Assembly: GCF_008727865.1 (NCBI RefSeq) | Contig: NZ_VTWU01000002.1 | Coordinates: forward strand, 719,188 to 783,187 | Direction of reading: 5' to 3' | DNA: 64,000 bases | Source of the DNA: Hymenobacter busanensis | GTDB taxonomy: Bacteria > Bacteroidota > Bacteroidia > Cytophagales > Hymenobacteraceae | Shown: one piece after another, positions 41,863-50,458 of the stretch | Position numbering within the stretch: position 1 is the first letter of the stretch | How the letters are laid out: every line of letters begins with the position of its first letter | Program-made: the position numbers and the translations under genes | The notes under the pieces: generated by a model | The model's database searches: none | What the model was told of the DNA's origin: nothing | The model's input: the letters and a program-made list of their open reading frames with translations, nothing else

Positions 41863-43548
41863 ATGACTCGCCGACCCGCCAAAAGGAAGGAAAGACTTCC
41901 GTCCGATGTACCCAATGTGTGGGTGCCAGCCACTTTCGACTTCGACGACTTTTGCCCACCCGGCACGCTGACAGAACGAAGTCGGCAGAATTTGAAAAAT
42001 GCTTGCTACTTCATTCTGAGCTCCCTTTCCCGACACAGGAGAAACCCCGTTGAGCTTGAAAAGCTTGAGGAGTGCGGTTACCACAGGCTTTGGTCCCAAC
42101 TTTTGCGAGATGTTTGCGGAAGCTGCTACAAGGACGCCCTCGACAGGTTGAAGGGGAAGTGGCTTGAAGCAGACCCCAGGCCGCCTAGAGACGGCCGTAG
42201 CCGAGGGTTTCGCCTGCTCCCGCATGCGGACGCTGCCGTTTCCGTTCCCAAAGAGTTGAGTGGAACCGTGCGCAACCGCTGGGCCCGTCTGCTAGTGCGA
42301 GGCGAAGAGCAGGCCCAGCAGTCATTGGATCCGTTGGCACATTTGACAAAATGGTTCGACCCCAAACGACTGACGGTTGACCTAAGTGCGGCCCACAACT
42401 TTGTGGAACTGGGCTTCGCCCGGGTAGTTCAAATGATTGAAGCTTCTTCCTTGAGCGAAGAGGAAAAGGCTGAAGCACGGGGCCGAGCGAACCTAAAGCT
42501 GAACGCTCAAATCGCTTCCCTTCGCGCTTTGAAAGACGGGAACTACAACCTGTCGAACACGGGCAGAGATGAGCGATTACACAGCGTTTTGACAAACATC
42601 AAGCGGGAACTTAGGTCGTTCATCCAGTTTGACGGCCAATTCTTGGTCACCCTGGACATCAAGTCCTCGCAGCCGTACTTTTTCACCAAGCTGATGCGAA
42701 AGCGGTTCTACAGTGCCAGTGCAAAGGATCGTTTGGGTTTCAAATCACTCGTAGCAAAACCCACGCACAAAGGCCGCGCCCCTCACCCACCCTCCACAAC
42801 CACCTCGCCCCCTTCACTTAACTCCGTTACGTTGTCAGGTTGCTTGTTAATGCCTGAAAAACACACAGTTGCCACCAGTGAAATCTTTAAGATTTCGTGG
42901 AACGAAGGCTTTTACAAGCACTTTGCACGTCTCGTGGCTCCATCCCCCTTGAAAAAGGAAGCTGAGGAAGCCGCCGTCGCGGCTGCGAAGCGAGACACCA
43001 TGTTCTTGTTGTTTGACAGCCAACCGCGCAAGTTCAGTTCAGCGCAGTACAAAGCTTTCAAGAGGCACTTCCCCTGTGAAGCAGAAGTTCTCAGTTTCAT
43101 TTCTCGGCTAGGGGTGAATTTGCCTGTGCTCCTGCAACGCTTGGAGAGCCGGGTAATATTGGAGCACGTCACAAAACGGGTTGCGGCGGAGCTGCCCGAC
43201 GCGGTAATGTTGACCGTACATGACTCCATCCTGACTACTCCTGGGTTTTCAGCGGACGTTGAGCAGATCATGGCAAGCGAACTGGCGAGCTTGATGCATG
43301 TCCAACCTGGCATTAGCGCAGACGCTCACACAAGTCACTCTGAGCTGGGAAAGCTACAAGCCTTTGCGCAAGGCATCTTCACCAATACTTTCGAAACGAT
43401 TCGAAAACGTAAGGGCATTTCGTACGCCCAGTACCAACGAGACGCCCCGATGCTACAAGTACTACCTAAACACGATGGAGTGACATTGTTCAGTGCACGA
43501 TACTACGATTCTTGTCTTGAGCCGCTTTACGATGAGGACCTGTACTAA
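41863..43548 (+). CDS. Putative polymerase with family A/T7-like palm motifs (TV-Pol candidate)
   Basis: The 561-residue protein has no domain I can name with certainty, but three segments look like the palm of superfamily A polymerases and T7-like RNA polymerases: FLVTLDIKSSQPYFF (motif A, Asp at about residue 265), KRDTMFLLFDSQPRKF (motif B-like, about 375) and AVMLTVHDSILTTPG (motif C, His-Asp at about 453-454). Mobile-element polymerases of this type (TV-Pol) have been proposed as primase-polymerases that start element replication. Divergence from the ATPase/DUF3871 operon across a hairpin-rich region supports this. The polymerase assignment is an inference. Confidence 0.55.
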   Translation: MTRRPAKRKERLPSDVPNVWVPATFDFDDFCPPGTLTERSRQNLKNACYFILSSLSRHRRNPVELEKLEECGYHRLWSQLLRDVCGSCYKDALDRLKGKWLEADPRPPRDGRSRGFRLLPHADAAVSVPKELSGTVRNRWARLLVRGEEQAQQSLDPLAHLTKWFDPKRLTVDLSAAHNFVELGFARVVQMIEASSLSEEEKAEARGRANLKLNAQIASLRALKDGNYNLSNTGRDERLHSVLTNIKRELRSFIQFDGQFLVTLDIKSSQPYFFTKLMRKRFYSASAKDRLGFKSLVAKPTHKGRAPHPPSTTTSPPSLNSVTLSGCLLMPEKHTVATSEIFKISWNEGFYKHFARLVAPSPLKKEAEEAAVAAAKRDTMFLLFDSQPRKFSSAQYKAFKRHFPCEAEVLSFISRLGVNLPVLLQRLESRVILEHVTKRVAAELPDAVMLTVHDSILTTPGFSADVEQIMASELASLMHVQPGISADAHTSHSELGKLQAFAQGIFTNTFETIRKRKGISYAQYQRDAPMLQVLPKHDGVTLFSARYYDSCLEPLYDEDLY

Positions 43549-43757
43549 ATCACTTAGACCGCCTCAGCTAGCTGGTTAACTTCTTCAAGCAGCGAAACGA
43601 CTTGTCGGGCTTCGGATTCTGAGAAAATGCCCCTCAAGCCAGGGCTGAAAATGCCGGTGAAGGGTGCTTCGAACAGGCTTGCGAGTTAGAAAATGCGTTG
43701 GAACTTAAGTTTTGTACTTTACAGTTGACTTGTGCTTCGCCTAAGCAATTCGCGTTA

Positions 43758-46037
43758 CTACTGGTCCGAACTTTCGGTGTGTGTGCCTGATTGCAGACTT
43801 TGGTACAAGTAAGCAAACTGCCGTAACCGGTCCGTCTGTGTAGGTTGCTGGTAATCCCTTTCGTCCCCAGGGTACGACATCACAGGCTCATCACCCAGCA
43901 CTCGACGGACCTCTTCGTAGAGGTAGGAACCAAAGAGTTCCGTAGCAGCGGCAACTTTCTGAGTCGTGACATTTGCGAAAAAGTTCTTGCCGTCCATTGT
44001 AATCACGCTTGAACAGATGGCCATTAGGTCATGAATGTCATCAGGTGATTGACTCAGAAAATCTTGGATGTACGAGACGACGTTTGGCTGACGGTTACTT
44101 TTTGCCCAAGTAGTGAAAAGGAGGCCAAAAGCATAGAAAGGGTGCGACTTGTACAGTGGTTGCCCCCCTGCTTCGTTGAGCGCACGTTCTAGAAAGAGTT
44201 GAGGTAAAACTTCATCCATCAACTCTTGCCATTCCTCCTCCATGAACAGGCGTCTTGGGTTTAGAATGGTACCTTCCTCTGTCTCGATGTAGCTTTCCGG
44301 TCCAGTTTCCTGCTTCCGGAAGCTGCGCAATACGTAGTACGTTTCTCTAGCAAAGTAGAAAGTCCCACCGGCAGCCACCAGTGATTCGATTAGTCTTCTT
44401 CGTTCGAACGCTTCACTAACTTGGAACAGTAGAGTTGTTAAAAGATTAGCAGCCTGACGCTCCTGGCTGATTACCCTTTCAATCCAAGGACCATCCACAG
44501 CTCCTGCAAACTCATGGCTTAATTCAGCAATAACATCCCAGAGACCACTAGCTTGTCGTGAACTGAAACCTGGAACTTGGTACGCTACTTTTTGAAGGAA
44601 GAGCCCAACTCCTAAGCGGCTGACCAATCCTTCTGCTGCAGTAGCTTGTTCCGTTGGCGTTCCTTGCAGAAAAGCGTCAAACTCACGATCAGATACATCA
44701 CCACGTACTACCGAGTAGGCGAAGTAGCGAGGGAAGTGGGAAGGAGAAGCCACTGCCTTACGTCTTGTCAGGGCCTCGACAGTAGATGGAGCACTGTTCA
44801 TCCAAGGTAACCCACCGTGGAACAGCTTAGCAATGGCAGGGAAAAGAGCATACAGCAAAGACAGCCCTGCATTCACACCGTCCTTTCCGTAGGGTTCGAC
44901 GGTGTCTAGGATTGCTTTTTTGCGGGCTTCCTCAACATCAGCCCTTCTTGGGAATGCAACGGATTCCACCCCTCCAACAAAATCTACTTCATGAGTTGCG
45001 ACAAATCGATGTAACCGAGGATAAAAGATGTGTAGAGCTTCTACCAAAATCTGGTCAACAACATTTACTTCGCCTTGCAGCAAGGGCAAGCTGAATTGGA
45101 CTGCATTTGCAAAGCGGACTGCAAGTCTAGGAGTAGTAAGCCGAGGCAAGACCCCCGAACGTAGTGAGCTAATCAGACATTCCTGTTCTAGCACTGTGAG
45201 GTTAGCATCTGTTTCTGCTAATGCTTCCAGCAAACGATTCCAGCAGAATTGCAGCAAATCATCCTGACGCGCAAGGGGAAGACGCAAAGGCACCTGAATG
45301 ATTTTCTCCAGAAAGTTCTGCCCGGCCGAAAACGTGAGGCTCCCCTTTTCATCATCGGCACCTGATGAAAACATTTCCCCAATTGCACGCGCTACCATTT
45401 CATCATCAAACGAGAGCAAGTAGGAAGTTTGGTCAAAATCAGCAGTTAGTTTGACTAAACGAAAAACTGCTTGAATCTGTGACTTCTCCAAGCGATCAAT
45501 GTCATCGATGATGACCACCACACGTTTCCCTGATTCTTCGAGTAGTTTTTCGATTCGTTCTCGTTGCTCATCGATTTCAGGCTGTGCCATCTTCAGCAGT
45601 GCCTCAACGCTTTTACCAATGTCCGCGGAAACCGGGCCTAGCGACAACGAAGGCACCAGAGGCGCAACATAGGAACTGAATCCTTTCACAGCTCGCTGCT
45701 TCTTTGTAAGCAGGTTTTGTCCGATGATTTTGGCTAGCTCTCCGAAGAAATTCAAGAGCAGTTGCGTCTCGTCAGCGAAACGCCAAGGATTGAAATTGAG
45801 AACCACAACTTTGTCCGGTGCTTCTGCCAAGGCACGCCTGATGAAACCCAGAACAGAACTTTTGCCTTCGCCCCACTTGCCGTACAGCCCAACTACGATG
45901 CTCTTTTTGCTGCTGCGCTTGATGAGTGTCTCGGCAATGCGTTGCGAAAATTTAACTCTTTGAAAATCATCGTGGTCTGGGTTCTCAATCGGTCCACCAG
46001 CGCTACGTGTTTCGGCATCAATGGGGTCTGTAGGCAT
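43758..46037 (-). CDS. KAP family P-loop NTPase
   Basis: The 759-residue protein begins MPTDPIDAETRSAGGPIENP and carries the KAP signature: Walker A GLYGKWGEGKSS (residues 50-61), the following VVVLNFNPWRFADET, and Walker B RVVVIIDDIDRL (aspartates at 178-181). The usual KAP transmembrane pair is replaced by a weak hydrophobic stretch near residues 120-135. The C-terminal 500 residues are unrecognised. The gene is visibly richer in A and T than the rest of the window, a sign of transfer. KAP proteins such as PifA block phages, so a defence role is plausible but not shown. Confidence 0.85.
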   Translation of the reverse strand: MPTDPIDAETRSAGGPIENPDHDDFQRVKFSQRIAETLIKRSSKKSIVVGLYGKWGEGKSSVLGFIRRALAEAPDKVVVLNFNPWRFADETQLLLNFFGELAKIIGQNLLTKKQRAVKGFSSYVAPLVPSLSLGPVSADIGKSVEALLKMAQPEIDEQRERIEKLLEESGKRVVVIIDDIDRLEKSQIQAVFRLVKLTADFDQTSYLLSFDDEMVARAIGEMFSSGADDEKGSLTFSAGQNFLEKIIQVPLRLPLARQDDLLQFCWNRLLEALAETDANLTVLEQECLISSLRSGVLPRLTTPRLAVRFANAVQFSLPLLQGEVNVVDQILVEALHIFYPRLHRFVATHEVDFVGGVESVAFPRRADVEEARKKAILDTVEPYGKDGVNAGLSLLYALFPAIAKLFHGGLPWMNSAPSTVEALTRRKAVASPSHFPRYFAYSVVRGDVSDREFDAFLQGTPTEQATAAEGLVSRLGVGLFLQKVAYQVPGFSSRQASGLWDVIAELSHEFAGAVDGPWIERVISQERQAANLLTTLLFQVSEAFERRRLIESLVAAGGTFYFARETYYVLRSFRKQETGPESYIETEEGTILNPRRLFMEEEWQELMDEVLPQLFLERALNEAGGQPLYKSHPFYAFGLLFTTWAKSNRQPNVVSYIQDFLSQSPDDIHDLMAICSSVITMDGKNFFANVTTQKVAAATELFGSYLYEEVRRVLGDEPVMSYPGDERDYQQPTQTDRLRQFAYLYQSLQSGTHTESSDQ

Positions 46038-46117
46038 CCGTACCTGCTTAATGTTTGATCTGGGTAGAGTGATTGATCAACAAAGTGCATCATTTAGCCG
46101 GCTTTTGTAAGAAAAAG

Positions 46118-46146
46118 AGCCCCACCAACTACTCGTGGGTGAGGCT
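46118..46146 (-). terminator. Terminator after the exonuclease gene
   Basis: AGCCCCACC (46118-46126) pairs with GGTGAGGCT (46138-46146) with one mismatch, and T-rich runs lie on both sides. It would end the exonuclease message on the minus strand. Confidence 0.5.
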
Positions 46147-46171
46147 TTTGAATCGGGTAGCGGTTAACGTT

Positions 46172-46765
46172 TCAAACTAGCACCCCAAGCTGCCTCAGTT
46201 CGAAAAAGCACCGGGCGCAGGCAACGACGTCGTTTAGGGCGTTGTGGGCACCCGGGAACCCGGTGTTGAAGAGTTTTTGGTACAGCTCCACTAGGGTAGG
46301 CCACTTGTACCCAAACCGGGAGGGAATCTGGCAGAACTCGGTAGCCGACTTCATGGTGCAGTACGATGACGCGCTTTCCCAATCGAAGTTCATGCTAAGC
46401 CGGTGAAGTTCGGCACCCACGATTTTGGAGTCGAAATCGTAGTTGTGGGCCACGAGGAGTTGGGCTTGGTGGAGACGCGGCAGAAACTCCCGCAGCACCG
46501 AGGCCAAGTTCACCCCTACGTGCAGGGCTTCTTCCTGAGAGATGCCGTGCACGGCGGTCGCCTCCTCGGGAATGGTGAAGCCAACCGGGCGGATGGTGTA
46601 GACTTTTCGCTCGATTAACTCGCCCTCTTTGTTGTACAGGTCCCAGGCCAGCTGAACCAAGCGGGGCCAGTTGTCAGAATCCGAGAGGGGGGCGTGCCAG
46701 CTACGGGCGAGGCCTGCGGTTTCGGTGTCGAAAACCAGGCAGAAAGGGGGGATTTTTTGTTCCAT
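46172..46765 (-). CDS. DnaQ-like 3'-5' exonuclease (DEDDh family)
   Basis: The 197-residue protein has the ExoI motif CLVFDTETAG (Asp13 and Glu15 area), ExoII VAHNYDFDSKIVGAEL (about residue 107) and ExoIII GAHNALNDVVACARCF (His and Asp, about residues 173-178), so all catalytic residues of a DEDDh exonuclease are present. It lacks polymerase contacts and resembles the free-standing exonucleases of phages and plasmids. It may proofread or degrade DNA on behalf of the element's polymerase. It is transcribed on the same strand as the KAP gene but has its own terminator. Confidence 0.88.
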   Translation of the reverse strand: MEQKIPPFCLVFDTETAGLARSWHAPLSDSDNWPRLVQLAWDLYNKEGELIERKVYTIRPVGFTIPEEATAVHGISQEEALHVGVNLASVLREFLPRLHQAQLLVAHNYDFDSKIVGAELHRLSMNFDWESASSYCTMKSATEFCQIPSRFGYKWPTLVELYQKLFNTGFPGAHNALNDVVACARCFFELRQLGVLV

Positions 46766-47120
46766 GCAGAAGGGTTTTTGGGCGAACCTACAGCCTTTCT
46801 ACACCGAAGTCAATGGTTTGAATTTCAGACACATGCGATCACAAACCAAGTTCTGAGAACCCGGTCCATGAAGCACTCGTTCATCGGCCAGTTTGCTGGA
46901 AATGCAGAAAATGCCCTTTCCTCGTCCGGCTTCTCAGAACTCGACTGCTTTTTCCTGCGAAAGTTTTTTTCAGCTCCTGCAAGATTTCTGCTTTCACAGG
47001 GCTTGCGCCGTTCAAACCGGGGGTGAACTCGGTTGGGAAGCAGTCGGCAACACCGTACCCGTCCAAGCCGAGTACATTCGCTGCAGTTCGTTACTCATAT
47101 TACTGATTTCGCTCCCGGGG

Positions 47121-47492
47121 ATGCTTTCCAACTCTCCTTTTCAAGCTAGCCAGCGGGGCCAGAATGCTCTCCACCGCCTGCTCGTGCGTCGGCGACGCCG
47201 TCACATGCTTGCCCGGCTGCACGGCACCCCGGCTGCAGCGGACCACCTACAGGAAACGGAGGATTTGGCTGCAGCACACGCACAGCTAACGCGCCTGCAA
47301 CTGCAACGTCCGGAGCAATTGCAAGCGGAAAGCAACGCGTTGCTACGCACAGCTTTGCTGTTGGAGCGCATGGGCCTGCTGCCTCCCTTACCCGACCAGG
47401 TTGCTCACCAACTAGAGATTCGTCAGCGTGTGTTAGCACGTCTCGAAAAGGCAAGGAGCCTCCCGCCTCGTCCTCCCGAAGCACCTGGCTAA
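47121..47492 (+). CDS. Hypothetical coiled-coil protein
   Basis: The 123-residue product (MLSNSPFQASQRGQNALHRL) is mostly helical and rich in Leu, Gln, Arg and Ala (AHAQLTRLQLQRPEQLQAES, HQLEIRQRVLARLEKARSL), suggesting a coiled coil. There is no recognised family. The reading frame is open further upstream to 46893, but that part looks non-coding, and a competing frame exists on the other strand, so this call is uncertain. The 355 bases from 46766 to 47120 hold no other gene I can support. Confidence 0.4.
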   Translation: MLSNSPFQASQRGQNALHRLLVRRRRRHMLARLHGTPAAADHLQETEDLAAAHAQLTRLQLQRPEQLQAESNALLRTALLLERMGLLPPLPDQVAHQLEIRQRVLARLEKARSLPPRPPEAPG

Positions 47493-47520
47493 CTAGTGTG
47501 CATGCAGAAGGGTGCCTTGC

Positions 47521-48645
47521 CTACTGGGTCGGCCCGGCGTCAACTTGCGCTTCAACACTAGCCTGTACCGAGGCGGGAACAGCCGACAACAGATCGTAGC
47601 CGGTGGCCTGCTCGATGGCGTCCACCGTGGTGCGGTAGCCGCCCCAACTGGTGCTGACGGTGTTCTCGTTGGGCGTGTCGACGGCAATCACGCGGGTAGT
47701 GGCCGTGACGCGGCTCGCGTCGTTGTCGCCCACGGGCAGCACCACCACGACCTTCCAGATGCGCTTGGGCACGGTCACACGGCCGCCGTTGATGGTCGTG
47801 GTCACCCCGCCGTTGCTGCCGGTGCCGCCGGTGCCGTAGTGGCCCATGATGATGTACAATTCGTTACCGGCGTTGACCAGCGTGCGGCAGTAGTCCTCCA
47901 AGCTGGCCCAGGTCTGCTGGTTGTTGCGCGGGGCCTGGGGAATCATGTTCGTCATCAGGAACGTGGCCGAGTTGTCGGCCACCGTGCTGGTGCGGTCAGC
48001 GGAGGGGCAATTGTGGCCCCGGTCAAAACCCGAGCCGGAGTAGCCGTTCGCGGGCACGTGGTACCAGCTGTTCGGCAGATCAAAGTCGGGGCGGAAGTCG
48101 TCCTGGCGCGGGGCCGTGCCAAGCCAAGTGCGGCTCAGGTGCCAGCTCACCCAGTTGGGAATGCCTTTGTCGCGGTGATAGCTGAGCGCGTACTGGGGCT
48201 TATACAGCAGGTAGTTCGTGAACAGCTGCTCGTCGGGCGTGGCCCCGCTCGGGTTGCCAAGCGTCAGGTGCTCGGGCAAGGGCGGGGGAACGGGCTGCAC
48301 CGTTAGGGCCGGCACCTGCACCGTGGCGTTGGTGCGCACCGTGACTCCGAGCGGGTCAGGCGTCTGGTACCCGGCAGCCGCCGCGTAGGCCAGGGTGTAC
48401 TCGCCGGTCGGCAAGTCGGCAAAGGCGTACGTGCCGGCTTGCAGAGTAGCAGCAACGGCCGTGCCGCCGGCGACGGGCGTCGCCGTGACGCCGGTTAGGG
48501 CTGCCGCCGGGCTGTAGGTGCCGGTTACCGCGCCGACCTGCCGCTGCGGTTGCGGGGTAGGGTCGGATGTGGTGCTACAGCCCGGCGCCCAGATCGCGCT
48601 GCCAACGAGAAAAGCCAAGACACGGAACCGACCGAATGAGAGCAT
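47521..48645 (-). CDS. Lipoprotein DNA/RNA non-specific endonuclease (NUC1 family)
   Basis: The 374-residue protein has a lipoprotein signal (LAFLVGSAIWAPGCSTTSDP, cysteine about residue 23), a beta-sandwich domain similar to carboxypeptidase-regulatory folds (about residues 40-120, GTYAFADLPTGEYTLAYAAA) and a C-terminal endonuclease domain with the active-site GFDRGHNCPSADRT (about residue 210, DRGHN) and FLMTNMIPQAPRNNQQTW. Such enzymes degrade external DNA and RNA for nutrition or protection against naked DNA. Surface location is inferred from the lipobox. It is element cargo. Confidence 0.88.
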   Translation of the reverse strand: MLSFGRFRVLAFLVGSAIWAPGCSTTSDPTPQPQRQVGAVTGTYSPAAALTGVTATPVAGGTAVAATLQAGTYAFADLPTGEYTLAYAAAAGYQTPDPLGVTVRTNATVQVPALTVQPVPPPLPEHLTLGNPSGATPDEQLFTNYLLYKPQYALSYHRDKGIPNWVSWHLSRTWLGTAPRQDDFRPDFDLPNSWYHVPANGYSGSGFDRGHNCPSADRTSTVADNSATFLMTNMIPQAPRNNQQTWASLEDYCRTLVNAGNELYIIMGHYGTGGTGSNGGVTTTINGGRVTVPKRIWKVVVVLPVGDNDASRVTATTRVIAVDTPNENTVSTSWGGYRTTVDAIEQATGYDLLSAVPASVQASVEAQVDAGPTQ

Positions 48646-48743
48646 AGGAAGACAAAGCAGGAGGTAGCCAAAGCTACACGTTTTGTAGCCCGTCATTGGT
48701 TCCACACACTGGAGCCCCTTCCGCCCGAGAGGCGGTAGCTAGG

Positions 48744-49175
48744 TTACTTAACCCGCACGTAGTGCTCCTGCCCCACCACTTTGGCCGCCGTGGACCCGGG
48801 TAGGTACGCCCCCTGTACCTCGAAGGTCAGCCTGGTTGCCGTGAGTTCGGTGACCGGTACGTCCAGCGCGGCCGAGCGGCCAGGCACGTGTATGCGGTTG
48901 CTCTGAAAGGTGTACTGGGTAACGGGTTGGTTCTGCACCCCGTGTTTGTCGAACGAGTGGAAGGTGGTCGCGGTGAAGACGAGACGGATCGAATCGGAGG
49001 TGTCAACTTGCTTGCCGAGCAGGTTGCCGCTGGCATCGTACGAGTAGTACGTCTGATCCAGCATCAGCCACTCACCCTCCAGAGTTGGTTTCGGAGCAGG
49101 CGCCGGGGTGTCTTCTTTGCAGGCAAAGGTGAGGACAACTAAGCTGAGCAGCAGGGCGCGTAGTGAATGGTTCAT
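48744..49175 (-). CDS. Lipocalin-like small lipoprotein
   Basis: The 143-residue product starts MNHSLRALLLSLVVLTFACK with a lipobox cysteine at residue 19, followed by LEGEWLMLDQTYYSYDASGN, a typical opening of lipocalin-like (DUF4923/lipocalin_4-type) domains, and beta strands such as DSIRLVFTATTFHSFDKHG and LTFEVQGAYLPGSTAAKV. The family fit is moderate. It lies 98 bases upstream of the endonuclease gene on the same strand and may share transcription with it. Confidence 0.7.
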   Translation of the reverse strand: MNHSLRALLLSLVVLTFACKEDTPAPAPKPTLEGEWLMLDQTYYSYDASGNLLGKQVDTSDSIRLVFTATTFHSFDKHGVQNQPVTQYTFQSNRIHVPGRSAALDVPVTELTATRLTFEVQGAYLPGSTAAKVVGQEHYVRVK

Positions 49176-49280
49176 GCAATTGGCAATCAGGGGGATTCTA
49201 CAACCCGGCAAAGATACCACGCGACAGTCAGTACTTCACCTGCTGCTACCTCTTCACCGGGGCGCTCGTATCTTGACCCG

Positions 49281-49544
49281 ATGCCCACCGGTCACTACGC
49301 CTTCCGCCTCCTCTCCCTTGAAGATCAGCTGGCCACGGTGTGGGCCGAAGGCCGGTTCTTGATGACGCGTTGGGAAGAAGAGGACGCCATCAACCTCTAC
49401 CACATGCCGGGTGGCTTCTTCGCCGAGGTGTACTACGACGAGGAAACCAACCACCTACACCGCACCCGCACCTTTACCAGCGTGGCATGCCTGGAAGACT
49501 ACGCCATTTACGTGCGCCTGTCTTTGCCGCCTGGCATCGAATGA
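49281..49544 (+). CDS. Hypothetical protein
   Basis: The 87-residue product starts MPTGHYAFRLLSLEDQLATV and is acidic and aromatic (WEEEDAINLYHMPGGFFAEV, YYDEETNHLHRTRTF). It has no signal peptide or membrane span. Small element-borne proteins of this shape are common in Bacteroidetes, but I do not recognise a family. Its stop overlaps the start of the next gene as ATGA, so the two are translated together. Confidence 0.6.
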   Translation: MPTGHYAFRLLSLEDQLATVWAEGRFLMTRWEEEDAINLYHMPGGFFAEVYYDEETNHLHRTRTFTSVACLEDYAIYVRLSLPPGIE

Positions 49545-49876
49545 AAGACGGCTTCTTGCACAGGTGCCGGAACCAAAGCGGGCCCGACGTGTTACGTGCC
49601 ACCATGAGCCACGAAGTTGCCAACCTGACCCACGCCGAAGCCACGGCCTCCCTGCCGGTGCTGCACTACGCCCGATGCGTAGACGACAGCCAGCGCCCGC
49701 CCAACCACACCGGCGACTGGCCCCAAGCGGGCACGCTGTACCCGGTTCGCCTGGTCGAAAGTCGCTTGGAAGGCATGGACTTGGTGCATGTGCTCGGTTT
49801 CCAAGCCGACGCTCCGTACTTCAATGCCTTTGCCCCGCACCGCTTCCAGCTGGTCGCGGAAGTGTGGTTGAACTGA
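49541..49876 (+). CDS. Hypothetical protein
   Basis: The 111-residue product starts MKDGFLHRCRNQSGPDVLRA and continues to LHYARCVDDSQRPPNHTGDW and FNAFAPHRFQLVAEVWLN. It has no membrane span. The ATG overlaps the stop of the preceding gene by 4 bases. An internal ATG (MSHEVANLTHAEATASLPVL) is another possible start. No family is recognised. It precedes umuDC. Confidence 0.6.
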   Translation: MKDGFLHRCRNQSGPDVLRATMSHEVANLTHAEATASLPVLHYARCVDDSQRPPNHTGDWPQAGTLYPVRLVESRLEGMDLVHVLGFQADAPYFNAFAPHRFQLVAEVWLN

Positions 49877-49910
49877 CCACCGGCAGCTAGCTGAAACAAC
49901 CCCGTTTTAC

Positions 49911-49918
49911 TACTTTTG
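49911..49918 (+). promoter_or_regulatory. Promoter box of umuDC
   Basis: TACTTTTG matches TAnnTTTG, so transcription would begin near 49925, about 60 bases before the umuD ATG. No clear TTG at the right distance. Confidence 0.45.
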
Positions 49919-49926
49919 TTAGCATT

Positions 49927-49939
49927 GAATTACTAATTC
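49927..49939. promoter_or_regulatory. Palindromic operator candidate before umuDC
   Basis: GAATTACTAATTC is a perfect 6+1+6 palindrome placed at the predicted transcription start. Damage-induced genes of this type are usually held by LexA or an element repressor; which protein binds here is unknown. Confidence 0.45.
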
Positions 49940-49984
49940 CATTGGCTTCGCGTATACTTGTGGCAAACCCTTGTGTTGAAGCCC

Positions 49985-50458
49985 ATGTGCGAAGTTGAAA
50001 TTTTAAGTGTTGCCCGGGAGCCCGTGTGGCTGATCGAGTGCGACTTACCGGTTCCGGCCGGCTTCCCCTCCCCGGCCGATGACTACCGCAGCGAGCGGGT
50101 AGACCTGAACAAAATCTTGCTGCCCCACCCCGATTGCACCTACCTGGCCCGGGTGCGGGGCGACAGCATGGCAGGCTCCCCTTCTCACATCCCCGACGGG
50201 GCACTGCTCGCGGTGGACTGCACGCTCACCCCGCAGCACAACCACGTCGTCGTGGCCGCGGTGGAGGGCGAATTCACCGTGAAACGGCTGGAACGGCGCG
50301 GCCTCTCGTGGTGGCTGGTGCCCGACAACCCGAAGTACCCCGCCGTGGACGCGGGGACCTACGCCCGCTTCGAGGTCTGGGGCGTGGTAACCCACGTGGT
50401 CACCGAACTCATCCACGGTAAGCTGCACGAGAATGTTCGCGCTCGTCGACTGCAATAA
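49985..50458 (+). CDS. umuD: UmuD-like S24 peptidase (DNA polymerase V subunit)
   Basis: UmuD is a LexA-like protein that cleaves itself after DNA damage; the processed form joins UmuC in polymerase V. The 157-residue protein has the cleavage site Ala25-Gly26 in [10 protein letters not shown], the catalytic Ser61 in VRGDSMAGS and Lys100 in [10 protein letters not shown], matching the family. The ATG at 49985 gives the best length; a TTG 27 bases earlier is possible. Its 3' end overlaps umuC by 26 bases. A palindromic operator candidate lies upstream. Confidence 0.92.
   Translation: MCEVEILSVAREPVWLIECDLPVPAGFPSPADDYRSERVDLNKILLPHPDCTYLARVRGDSMAGSPSHIPDGALLAVDCTLTPQHNHVVVAAVEGEFTVKRLERRGLSWWLVPDNPKYPAVDAGTYARFEVWGVVTHVVTELIHGKLHENVRARRLQ

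Noticed and set aside
41706..42053. 115-codon plus-strand frame overlapping the start of the polymerase gene
   Set aside because: It is in another frame from the supported gene and has no recognisable motif.
43553..43675. Minus-strand frame reading LASLFEAPFTGIFSPG and ending in SLLEEVNQLAEAV
   Set aside because: It looks protein-like and might be the tail of a lost gene, but it is only about 40 codons long with no start and no family match.
46763..47513. 13-base direct repeat CATGCAGAAGGGT at 46763 and 47501
   Set aside because: It flanks the uncertain coiled-coil gene and could mark an insertion, but it is short and no mobile gene lies between.
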